Below are positions 26,257-33,836 of a stretch of 64,000 nt of DNA, in pieces (positions within the stretch are counted from its first letter, which is position 1; each line of letters starts with the position of its first letter). The DNA lies in contig JABCZR010000007.1 in assembly GCA_013289585.1 (NCBI GenBank), positions 124,001 through 188,000 of the forward strand. Direction: 5' to 3'. The DNA is from Acidobacteriota bacterium. GTDB taxonomy: Bacteria > Acidobacteriota > Terriglobia > Acidiferrales > UBA7541. The position numbers and the translations under genes are program-made. The notes beneath the pieces are model-generated. The model was not told where the DNA came from and ran no database searches. It worked only from the letters and a program-made list of their open reading frames with translations.

Positions 26257-26394
26257 GCTTGCGCACTCTTTTGCATTGACGCACTCTTGTGCATTTTTTA
26301 CCCTTTGGAATCAATCTCTTACAAACTCTTCCGAACTCTGTGGTTAGAAGAGCGAAGACGAACTCTCTTATTTTCAATTGCTTGCGCACTCTTT
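26257..26394. repeat. Short direct repeats GCTTGCGCACTCTTT
   Basis: The 15-base sequence occurs exactly at 26257-26271 and 26380-26394. A third partial copy, CGCACTCTT, is at 26280-26288. Spacing is irregular, so this is not a CRISPR array. Possible roles are binding sites for a regulator or a slipped duplication. Confidence 0.6.
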
Positions 26395-26473
26395 GTGAAA
26401 AAGAGGGGGGTGTCGGGGTACCTAGGGCCGTCGGACTTAATGTTCAACTTGAAGTCCGCGCAGAAACCACTGA

Positions 26474-28918
26474 TTACAGCAAGCTTAGCGGATCCATGTC
26501 CACCAAAACCGTTGTCTGCGGAATCTCCTTCCCCTCACAGAAACTCAGGGCCCCGCTCAGCAGCTTTGTCAGTACCGACCGCTTTGGCGATTTCAGCAAA
26601 AACTGGAACCGGTGCTCTTTCTTCAGCCGCGCCAGCGGTGCCGTCGCTGGTCCTAGGACTCGCACTTCGCTCCCGTCATGCGGTGAAAAGTACTCCGAAA
26701 GCTGCCGCGACCAGCGGATCGCTTTTTCCAAACTTGTATCTCGCACGACTACATTCGCGAGAGACGTGAACGGCGGGTAGGCCATCATTCGCCGAAAATG
26801 CAACTCGCGCTCGAAAAACGCCGTGTAATCCTGCCTCACGGCATCCTGAATCGCATAGTGCTCGGGATAAAACGTCTGAATCAAGACGCGGCCCTTCAAT
26901 TCTCCGCGCCCGGCGCGCCCGGCCACTTGCGTCAGCAACTGGAAGGTCCGTTCCGCCGCGCGAAAATCCGGCAGGCTCAACGACGAATCCGCGCCCACGA
27001 CGCCGACCAGCGTCACACGCTGAAAATCGTGCCCCTTCGCCAGCATTTGCGTGCCCACCAGAACATCCAGGGCGCCGCCGGCAAACGCCCCTAGCATTTC
27101 CTGGTACTGCCGTTTCGTCCGCGCCGTGTCCCGGTCCAGCCGCGCGATGCGCGCCCCCGGAAATTCCTTGCGCAATCTTTCTTCCAGGTGCTCCGAGCCT
27201 TCGCCAAAAAAATAAACGTACTTCGACTGGCACTTCGGGCACATCTTCGGAATCTGCTGGATCGAACCGCAATAGTGGCACTCCAGCCGGTTGCGCTGCT
27301 TGTGGTGCGTCATTGAGATGCTGCAGTTCACGCACTGAACTGACGCGCCGCAACTCCTGCACAAAACCGACCACGAATATCCGCGCCGGTTGATCAGCAC
27401 CAGCGCCTGCGTCCCGTTTGTCAAACATTCCTGGATCCCCGCGTGTAGTGCCGCGGAAATCGGGCTCGTCTGATGCGTCTGCTGAAATTCTTCGCGCAGG
27501 TCCACAATTTCCACACTCGCCAGCGGCCGTTCCGCCACGCGCGAAGCCAGCGTCAGCAGCTCATATTTTCCGTTCCGCGCGTGATGATACGTTTCCATCG
27601 ACGGCGTCGCCGATCCCAGCACCGCCACCGCGCCTTCCATCTTCGCGCGCACGATCGCCACGTCGCGCCCGTGGTAACGCGGCGTCTCTTCCTGTTTGTA
27701 ACTGTTTTCCTGCTCCTCATCGACGATGATGAGCCCGACGTTTTCGAGTGGCGCAAAAATCGCCGAGCGCGTCCCCACCACCACGCGCGCCTCGCCGTTG
27801 CGCAGACGCCACCACTCGCGCGCGCGTTCCACGTCGCTCAACGCCGAGTGCAAGACCGCGACGCCCTCGAACCGCGCCCCAAACCACGCGCGGCACTGCC
27901 GTCCGATCCACAGCGTCAGCGCAATTTCCGGCACGAGAATAATTGCAGTCTTTCCGCGCGCCAAAGTCTCCTGCACCGAGCGCATGTACACTTCCGTCTT
28001 CCCGCTCCCCGTCACGCCGTGCAGCAGTAGCACGCCGAATTCACCGAGCTCGAATCGTGTGCGTACGGCTTTCAGCGCGCTCTCCTGCTCGGCATTCAAC
28101 TCATGCGCCGGCGGCGTGTACGCCACGTCAAACGGATCTTCCGCCGGATCGATCGGCTCTTCCCAGCTTTCCAGCAGTCCGTCGCGCAGCATCCGCTCGA
28201 TCTGCGAGCGAGTCACTTTTGTAAGCTTTAAAAGTTGCGGCAAAGGCAACGGTCCGCGCTCCGCTTCCAGAAGTCCACGAATGCGTTCTTCGTTTTCGCT
28301 GAGCGAAGAAGATGCAGCGGACGTTTTCCAAGTGACGATGCGTTGTACTTTGCGTTTTCGGCCCTTAATACTTTCGCGAATTTCGATGAGCCCGCGCCGT
28401 TGCAGCTTTTGCAACCCGGCGGCATCCACGCCAAGTCTTGCTGCCGGCCCAAACGCCAGCGGGCCGTTTTTCTTTTTGAGTTTTGTGAGGAGCTCGACTT
28501 CTGCGCCCGTGAGTCCATGGGACAACTCGCCGCCGCTCAAGCTCTCCGCTGCTTCGCGGCCCTCGTCAGTCAAAATAATCTGGCGTTGTGATTTTAGATC
28601 GACCGCTGGCGGAAGCATCGCGCGAAACACTTCGCCGACCGGCGCAAGATAATACCCCGCGATCCATTGCGCCAGTTCGATCAATTTCGGCGTGAGCGCG
28701 GGGACAAAATCCAGGACGCTCGTGATCTCTCGAATCTTCGTTCCCGGCGGCGGACTCTCAACCAATTCCACTACAACCCCGACCATCGCCTTTTTCCGGA
28801 ACGGCACCAATACGCGGCTCCCCGGATGAACCGTTGCGCGAAAAGCCTCCGGCACCGCATACGTAAACGTCGTTCGCAGCGGCACCGCCAGCGCCACATT
28901 GCAGAAAAGAGAACTCAT
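26474..28918 (-). CDS. priA: Primosomal protein N' (PriA helicase)
   Basis: Restarts stalled replication forks and loads the replicative helicase. 814 residues: an N-terminal 3'-end-binding domain (VALAVPLRTTFTYAVPE), Walker A in LLHGVTGSGKTEVYMRSV, motif II, and the double zinc-binding insert (CRSCGASVQCVNCS, CHYCGSIQQIPKMCPKCQ). The C-terminal helicase lobe reads LIQTFYPEHYAIQ. ATG 28918 is chosen; the longer TTG start at 28960 would add 14 residues not seen in relatives. Motif II reads DEEQ instead of the usual DEEH. It is the last gene of the long minus-strand block, 76 bases after eamA. Confidence 0.95.
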   Translation of the reverse strand: MSSLFCNVALAVPLRTTFTYAVPEAFRATVHPGSRVLVPFRKKAMVGVVVELVESPPPGTKIREITSVLDFVPALTPKLIELAQWIAGYYLAPVGEVFRAMLPPAVDLKSQRQIILTDEGREAAESLSGGELSHGLTGAEVELLTKLKKKNGPLAFGPAARLGVDAAGLQKLQRRGLIEIRESIKGRKRKVQRIVTWKTSAASSSLSENEERIRGLLEAERGPLPLPQLLKLTKVTRSQIERMLRDGLLESWEEPIDPAEDPFDVAYTPPAHELNAEQESALKAVRTRFELGEFGVLLLHGVTGSGKTEVYMRSVQETLARGKTAIILVPEIALTLWIGRQCRAWFGARFEGVAVLHSALSDVERAREWWRLRNGEARVVVGTRSAIFAPLENVGLIIVDEEQENSYKQEETPRYHGRDVAIVRAKMEGAVAVLGSATPSMETYHHARNGKYELLTLASRVAERPLASVEIVDLREEFQQTHQTSPISAALHAGIQECLTNGTQALVLINRRGYSWSVLCRSCGASVQCVNCSISMTHHKQRNRLECHYCGSIQQIPKMCPKCQSKYVYFFGEGSEHLEERLRKEFPGARIARLDRDTARTKRQYQEMLGAFAGGALDVLVGTQMLAKGHDFQRVTLVGVVGADSSLSLPDFRAAERTFQLLTQVAGRAGRGELKGRVLIQTFYPEHYAIQDAVRQDYTAFFERELHFRRMMAYPPFTSLANVVVRDTSLEKAIRWSRQLSEYFSPHDGSEVRVLGPATAPLARLKKEHRFQFLLKSPKRSVLTKLLSGALSFCEGKEIPQTTVLVDMDPLSLL

Positions 28919-28994
28919 CTCGCCGTGTAGTGTATCAGCAGGAGGAAATCGGGCAGGCAAGGGGAAAGGCGAATCCTCATTGGAGCATGCAAAA

Positions 28995-29867
28995 CTATCT
29001 GCTGATCAGAAAAATACCCGCGAAGATCGCCACAATTCCGGCAGATTGCCAGCGCGAAATCCGCTCACGCAGAAACACCGCCGCGAGCGCCACGGTCACC
29101 GCTCCATAGAGTGATCCGAGCACACTCACCACGGCGATATGCTCCATCTGCATGGCGCGATTGCTCATGAGGAAGGCGCCGGTATCGAGCAAACCCATCG
29201 CCGATACCAGCCATTTCGTATTATCTCGCGGCAGACGGATCGTCGTCTTTCCGGCCAGTAGCAGAACTCCCGCCAATGCAGAACTGGTCATGCGGATCAT
29301 CCAAACCGTTTGGGCAGCGCCCACTCGCGGAACGATGTGCAAACCCAGCAGCCAGAAAAGAAAACCGAATCCTATTCCCGAAAGGATTGCCCAGCCGATT
29401 CCTGCTCCGCTGCGCGGCGATCCCGCCGCGGTCCCGGCTGCCGGGGTCTTCTCTCCGGCCGCCACCGCGATCGCGCCTAGCAGCACACAGATGATTCCAG
29501 CCGTTCGCGCCGCGGTTAGCCGTTCGCCGCCCGAGAGCGAAAGCAAAAGAGTGAGGGCCGGATAACTTGCAGACAGCGGCGCGACCACCGACATTTTGCC
29601 AATCTCAAACGCACGATAAAGTGCGAGTGTGGAAATCCCGTTGATGGCGCCACCAAGCAAACCCCAAGCCCACGGCTGCCATCCAGATCCGTCCGTGAGG
29701 TGCCCCCAACCTCCGAGCCACGGCAAAAAGATTGTGAGCAAGACAAAGCCGATGCCCTGCATGTAAAACAGGGCGCGAAGTGTGCCGATGCGGAGCGTTG
29801 CAAATCGCGCGAGAAAATCAGCGCTGCCCCACGAAAGCGCCGTCAACAAACCCAGCAGAATTCCCAT
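28995..29867 (-). CDS. EamA/DMT family transporter
   Basis: 290-residue membrane protein with ten predicted helices in two EamA repeats (first about 1-135, second about 155-290). It starts MGILLGLLTALSWGSADFLA, and MSVVAPLSASYPALTLLLSL precedes the usual ERLTAARTAGIICVLLGAIA. Members export small metabolites, amino acids or sugars across the inner membrane; substrate is unknown. It starts 6 bases after the udg stop, so it is cotranscribed with the block running from msbA. Confidence 0.87.
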   Translation of the reverse strand: MGILLGLLTALSWGSADFLARFATLRIGTLRALFYMQGIGFVLLTIFLPWLGGWGHLTDGSGWQPWAWGLLGGAINGISTLALYRAFEIGKMSVVAPLSASYPALTLLLSLSGGERLTAARTAGIICVLLGAIAVAAGEKTPAAGTAAGSPRSGAGIGWAILSGIGFGFLFWLLGLHIVPRVGAAQTVWMIRMTSSALAGVLLLAGKTTIRLPRDNTKWLVSAMGLLDTGAFLMSNRAMQMEHIAVVSVLGSLYGAVTVALAAVFLRERISRWQSAGIVAIFAGIFLISR

Positions 29868-29873
29868 GGTGGA

Positions 29874-30767
29874 TTAGGCGGACTTGCCTTTTTTAACTTC
29901 GAGGCCGAGGACGGCCATTACTTTTTGGAGATCTTTCCAGACTTCGCTTTTCGCGGGAGGATTGCGCAGCAAATACGCCGGGTGATAGGTGGCCAGCAGT
30001 TTTCTTCCGCGAAATTCCAGCCACTCACCCCGGAATTGCGAAATGCCGCGATTGGTTTGCAGTAATGTTTTTGCGGCGGTGGCACCGAGGCAAACAACTA
30101 CTTTCGGTGCGATGGTATCAATCTGGCGCAAAAGGAATGGCGAGCAAGTATGAACTTCGTCTTCTTCGGGCTGGCGATTCTCCGGCGGACGGCACTTGAC
30201 GACGTTGCAGATGTACACATCCTTTCTCTGCAGGCCCATGGCTTCAATCATCTGCGTCAGCAATTTTCCAGCGCGCCCGACGAATGGAAGCCCTTGGGCA
30301 TCTTCATCGGCGCCGGGACCTTCTCCCACAAAAACCAGTTCCGCCTTGGGATTTCCGTCGCCGAAAACAATCTTGTTCCGCGTGCTGTGAAGTTTGCAAC
30401 GCATGCAATCCCCAAGGTCCTCGCGAATTTTCAGAAGCGTATCGTCCGCGACTTTTTCGATCGACTCGAATAGCGATGGCGCTGTTGAAACAGGCAAAGG
30501 CAGCGGTGAAACTCTTGGGGCCGGCTGTCCAATTGTTGGCGCGGGCTTCGGCACTTCGGGCTTGCGTGCGGTTTTGGGCAAAGTTCTTTCCTCGCTGGGG
30601 AATACGTTCGAATGTATCAAGACGCCGACCGTCTCCAATTGTTGCTGGGCAACGGAGGCAACTGGCGTTCCCCGGTCACGATAGAACGTGCGGATGCCCA
30701 GGTCTTCGTAGAAACCCAGCCGGTCCGCAATTTTTTTCTGGAGAGTCTCGGAGATTTGATCGGACAT
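29874..30767 (-). CDS. Uracil-DNA glycosylase, family 4/5-type, with N-terminal extension
   Basis: Removes uracil from DNA. The catalytic domain occupies about residues 110-290: the Fe-S Cys pair CMRC, motif GEGPGADEDAQGLPFVGRAG, CNVVKCRPPENRQP with the third Cys, the fourth Cys in EVHTCSPF, and the closing HPAYLLRNP (His motif). The first 105 residues are a Pro-rich extension (KPAPTIGQPAPRVSPLPLPV) after an N-terminal helix, common in this subgroup. GEGPGAxED matches family 4. It lies 7 bases after coaBC and 6 bases before eamA. Confidence 0.9.
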   Translation of the reverse strand: MSDQISETLQKKIADRLGFYEDLGIRTFYRDRGTPVASVAQQQLETVGVLIHSNVFPSEERTLPKTARKPEVPKPAPTIGQPAPRVSPLPLPVSTAPSLFESIEKVADDTLLKIREDLGDCMRCKLHSTRNKIVFGDGNPKAELVFVGEGPGADEDAQGLPFVGRAGKLLTQMIEAMGLQRKDVYICNVVKCRPPENRQPEEDEVHTCSPFLLRQIDTIAPKVVVCLGATAAKTLLQTNRGISQFRGEWLEFRGRKLLATYHPAYLLRNPPAKSEVWKDLQKVMAVLGLEVKKGKSA

Positions 30768-30774
30768 GGGGAGA

Positions 30775-32013
30775 TCAGGCGCCGGAACGCTTCACGGAAG
30801 TTGTTTCATGCAGGAGGCCGCGAAGTCGAACGACCTCGTCCAAGATACGTTGCGCCACTTCGCTCTTGTTCAATTTCGGCAGCGCGAGGTCGCGCCCATC
30901 GCGTGAGAAAAGCGTGACGATGTTGGTGTCCTGATCGAATCCTGCGCCTTCCGCGGTGACATCATTAGCAACGATCAGGTCCGCATTTTTGGCTGAAAGC
31001 TTTTTGCGCGCATTTTCCGCGACGCGCTCGGTTTCCGCGGCAAATCCGACAACGATTTTCTGGCCTTTGTTCTTCGCAATATCCGCAAGAATATCCGTCG
31101 TCGGCTCGAGAGAAATCGTCAGAGCCGCGTCGCTCTTCTTGATTTTCTCCGCGTGCTGCTCCACTGGGCGATAATCCGCTACTGCAGCAGCGAGAACGGC
31201 AATAGAGACGCCTCCAACGCGATCGAGAACGGCGAAATACATCTCCTTCGCGGTGCGCACGTCAATACGTTCCACACCCGCAGGAGTCTCCAGACTCACG
31301 GGCCCGCTCACGAGAATCACTTTCGCGCCGCGACGGGCGGCAGCTTCGGCAACGGCAAAGCCCATCTTGCCGGACGATCGATTGGTTAAATAGCGCACCG
31401 GGTCAAGGTCTTCGCATGTTGGCCCCGCGGTTACGAGCACGGTCTCGCCCGCCAGGTCGCGATCGGCTTTCAGAACTTCACGGACGGCGGCGACGATTTC
31501 TGCCTGTCCAGCGAGGCGTCCGGCACCGGTCATACCGCAAGCCAGGTAGCCCTCGGCGGGATCAACAATCGTCACGCCGCGCGCGCGCAGCCTCGCAACA
31601 TTCTCTTGCGTTGCGGCGTGGTTCCACATATTCACATTCATCGCCGGGGCCATCACCACAGGCGCGGTCGAAGCCAGATACAAAGTTGTCAGGAAATCGT
31701 CGGCAATCCCACGCGCAAATTTTGCAAGGATGTCCGCCGTCGCGGGAGCAACCAGCAATAGGTCGGTGCGCTGCGCCACAGCAATGTGTTCGATGGCACT
31801 TTCGAGATTTGCGTCGCTGCCGGAGGAATCGCCGAAAAGGTCGGTGATTACTTTCTGCCCGCTCAAAGCTGCAAACGTCAAGGGCGTGATGAACTCCCGC
31901 GCCCCGCGGGTCATCACCACCTGTACGGTAAATCCGTCCTGTTGAAGGAGGCGTACCAGCTCGGCGGCTTTGTAGGCCGCAACTCCGCCGGTCACACCAA
32001 GCGTGATTCGCAT
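30775..32013 (-). CDS. coaBC: Phosphopantothenoylcysteine decarboxylase/phosphopantothenate-cysteine ligase
   Basis: Bifunctional coenzyme A enzyme of 412 residues. N-terminal CoaC, an FMN flavoprotein (about 1-185): GVTGGVAAYKAAELVRLLQQ, the catalytic His in SAIEHIAVAQRTD, PAMNVNMW and the active-site Cys in YLACGMTGAGRL. C-terminal CoaB (about 190-400): VLVTAGPTCEDLDPVRYLTN, RSSGKMGFAVAEAA, and AVADYRPVEQHAEKIKK. Both halves are complete. The gene follows rpoZ after 19 bases and precedes udg by 7 bases. Confidence 0.96.
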   Translation of the reverse strand: MRITLGVTGGVAAYKAAELVRLLQQDGFTVQVVMTRGAREFITPLTFAALSGQKVITDLFGDSSGSDANLESAIEHIAVAQRTDLLLVAPATADILAKFARGIADDFLTTLYLASTAPVVMAPAMNVNMWNHAATQENVARLRARGVTIVDPAEGYLACGMTGAGRLAGQAEIVAAVREVLKADRDLAGETVLVTAGPTCEDLDPVRYLTNRSSGKMGFAVAEAAARRGAKVILVSGPVSLETPAGVERIDVRTAKEMYFAVLDRVGGVSIAVLAAAVADYRPVEQHAEKIKKSDAALTISLEPTTDILADIAKNKGQKIVVGFAAETERVAENARKKLSAKNADLIVANDVTAEGAGFDQDTNIVTLFSRDGRDLALPKLNKSEVAQRILDEVVRLRGLLHETTSVKRSGA

Positions 32014-32032
32014 CGCTGCCTTCCGCGGCCCG

Positions 32033-32269
32033 CTACTTCCGGCGCTTGTTGCCGTCCTTATCCGTATCGATCGAATCCGGCTCGACGAAATCGTACTCGA
32101 GCAAGCTGTGCTCCAGCTCTTCGCACGCGATTCGTGTGGCCTTCAGGGTTCTCGGGTTTTCGATCAACGACGGCGCACCTGCCATGATCTGCCGTGCGCG
32201 CCTCGCCGCTAGTACCACGTAAGCAAACTGGCTTTCCGGAGCTTTCGTCAGCACAGTCATGTCAGTCAT
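32033..32269 (-). CDS. rpoZ: RNA polymerase omega subunit
   Basis: 78 residues from the ATG at 32269. It helps assemble the beta' subunit. Conserved features are FAYVVLAARRARQI and the ARQIMAG...P.L helix, followed by KATRIACEELEHSLLEYDFV, matching omega. The start is fixed by the ATGA overlap with the gmk stop (32266-32269), which means coupled translation; a longer frame to 32329 would run inside gmk. The acidic then basic tail (SIDTDKDGNKRRK) is not unusual. gmk-rpoZ-coaBC is a widely kept order. Confidence 0.93.
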   Translation of the reverse strand: MTDMTVLTKAPESQFAYVVLAARRARQIMAGAPSLIENPRTLKATRIACEELEHSLLEYDFVEPDSIDTDKDGNKRRK

Positions 32270-32901
32270 GCCCTCCCAAACGATGCCAACAGTTGTTCCA
32301 CTCTCGCCCTCCGCCGCGCGCTCGTGCAACGCAGTGCGATTACAATCGCCTGCGCTTCACGCCCCGCGCGTTCCAAATCCTCATTCACCACGCAAAAATC
32401 GTAATACTTGCCGAACTCCGCAATCTCGTCATGGGCCTTGGCCAGCCGCCGGGCAATCTCGTCGTCGGAATCCTGCCCGCGGCTGCGCAACCGGTGTTCC
32501 AGTTCCTCGCGTGACGGCGGCAGAATAAAGATAGCCACGGATTCGGGAACCTTCTCTTTTACCTGCGCCGCTCCTTGCACATCGATCTCGAGGACCAAAT
32601 CGAGTCCCGACTTCCGGGATTCCTCCAGCCACTTCTTCGGCGTGCCGTAGGAATGTTTTCCGAAAACTCGCGCATACTCCAAAAACTCGCCGCGAGAGAC
32701 CATGGCGTCGAACTCCGCTTCGGTGACAAAATCATAGCACTTCCCACTGGCTTCGGTCGCGCGACGCGCCCGGGTAGTACATGAGACCGAGGACATGGTT
32801 CCGGGCAGCTCCAGAATTTTCTGCACCAGCGTCGACTTACCCGACCCCGAAGGACCCGAGACGATGAGCACCAGTGGCGCGATCTCTGTCCCCGTGCTCA
32901 T
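32266..32901 (-). CDS. gmk: Guanylate kinase
   Basis: ATP:GMP phosphotransferase, 211 residues. The P-loop is VSGPSGSGKSTL, and the GMP-binding region is SVSCTTRARRATE then YDFVTEAEFDAMVSRGEFLE, with the usual SYGTPKKW block and EIDVQGAAQVKEK. Its ATG overlaps the yicC stop by 4 bases, and its own stop overlaps rpoZ the same way. The position-55 Gly-Lys region (ATEASGKCYDF) shows Ala where most enzymes have Glu-x-x-G, a minor change. Confidence 0.96.
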   Translation of the reverse strand: MSTGTEIAPLVLIVSGPSGSGKSTLVQKILELPGTMSSVSCTTRARRATEASGKCYDFVTEAEFDAMVSRGEFLEYARVFGKHSYGTPKKWLEESRKSGLDLVLEIDVQGAAQVKEKVPESVAIFILPPSREELEHRLRSRGQDSDDEIARRLAKAHDEIAEFGKYYDFCVVNEDLERAGREAQAIVIALRCTSARRRARVEQLLASFGRA

Positions 32902-33836
32902 TCGATGTTCTGCACCTGCTCCCGCAGTTTTTCAATCTCCGCTTTGATTTCCAGCGCCAGACCGGTGATGGCCAGCGCTTCGCTTTCCACTCCGGGTGTT
33001 TTCGAAAGCATAGTGTTCGCTTCGCGATGCATCTCCTGCAAGAGAAAATCCAATTTCTTCCCGAGTTCGCCGGCACCATCCAGCAGTTTCGTAAATTGCT
33101 GCAGATGGCTTCGAAGCCGGTCTAATTCTTCACTGATATCGCTGCGTTCCGCAAGCAGCGCGGCTTCCTGCGCCAGCCGGGCCGGCTCGATCCCGGTCCC
33201 GCCGAGCAATTCTTTGAGCTTGGCATCAAGGCGCCGCGAAAACGCCGGACGCAGCGTGGCTGCCAGGGCGCGCACCTGCTCGACCAAGCGAGCGATGCGC
33301 GCCAGGCGTTCACGTAATTCTTCGACAAGATGCTTGCCTTCCGCGCGGCGCATATCATCCAGCTTGTTGAGGGCTTCGCGCAAGCAGCGGTCCAGCGATT
33401 GGCCCAGCTTTTCTTGCTCTTCTTCCGTCTCCGGCACCGCCGTGGTTACACCGGTAATGACGCCGGGCAGCCGCAAGAGCGCGACAACGTCCATGTCCGT
33501 CGCAGCCCTCGTTTCTTGCCGCAACGCCTCCGCGGCTTTCAGGTACGATTGCACCAATTCTTTGTTCACCTGCACGGGCGCGCTTTTCCCGGGTTCCACG
33601 CCGACCGTCACTTCCACATGACCGCGGTGAATATTTTCTCGGATGATCTGCCGGAGCCGCAGCTCGTAGAGGTCGAATCCCTCCGGCATGCGAAGTTTCA
33701 AATCCAGGAAGCGATGATTCACGCTCTTCACGCTCACGCGTACGGCCCAGCCGTGCAGCTCGCCGCGTGCCTGGGCATACCCGGTCATGGAAAAGCATTC
33801 GGTTTTTTTCGTAGCTACTGTGGTGGTTTGGCTCAT
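32898..33836 (-). CDS. YicC family endoribonuclease-like protein
   Basis: 312 residues. The N-terminal YicC domain (MTGYAQARGELHGWAVRVSV, SVNHRFLDLKLRMPEGF) and the C-terminal DUF1732 part (EMHREANTMLSKTPGVESEA, AITGLALEIKAEIEKLREQV QNIE) are both complete. E. coli YicC is an endoribonuclease acting on small RNA. The gene overlaps the msbA stop (ATGA, 33833-33836) and the gmk start (32898-32901). The yicC-gmk-rpoZ order is common in many phyla and suggests a shared link to RNA or nucleotide control. Confidence 0.94.
   Translation of the reverse strand: MSQTTTVATKKTECFSMTGYAQARGELHGWAVRVSVKSVNHRFLDLKLRMPEGFDLYELRLRQIIRENIHRGHVEVTVGVEPGKSAPVQVNKELVQSYLKAAEALRQETRAATDMDVVALLRLPGVITGVTTAVPETEEEQEKLGQSLDRCLREALNKLDDMRRAEGKHLVEELRERLARIARLVEQVRALAATLRPAFSRRLDAKLKELLGGTGIEPARLAQEAALLAERSDISEELDRLRSHLQQFTKLLDGAGELGKKLDFLLQEMHREANTMLSKTPGVESEALAITGLALEIKAEIEKLREQVQNIE

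Larger units (their letters stand above)
25778..26473. other. Gene-free stretch of about 700 bases
   Basis: I see no supported gene. The first half may hold the promoter of the TPR gene. The second half is visibly AT-richer than its surroundings and contains a good plus-strand promoter (26126-26153) and repeats of CGCACTCTT. Open frames here lack ribosome sites and protein-like composition. An untranslated RNA from the promoter is possible. Confidence 0.5.

Noticed and set aside
26147-26389. Minus-strand open frame of 80 codons in the AT-rich gap
   Set aside because: No ribosome site, no recognisable motif and a composition that looks random; covers the repeats.
26257-26394. Possible CRISPR array from repeated CGCACTCTT
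   Set aside because: Only two exact copies and one partial copy with irregular spacing; no cas genes anywhere in the window.
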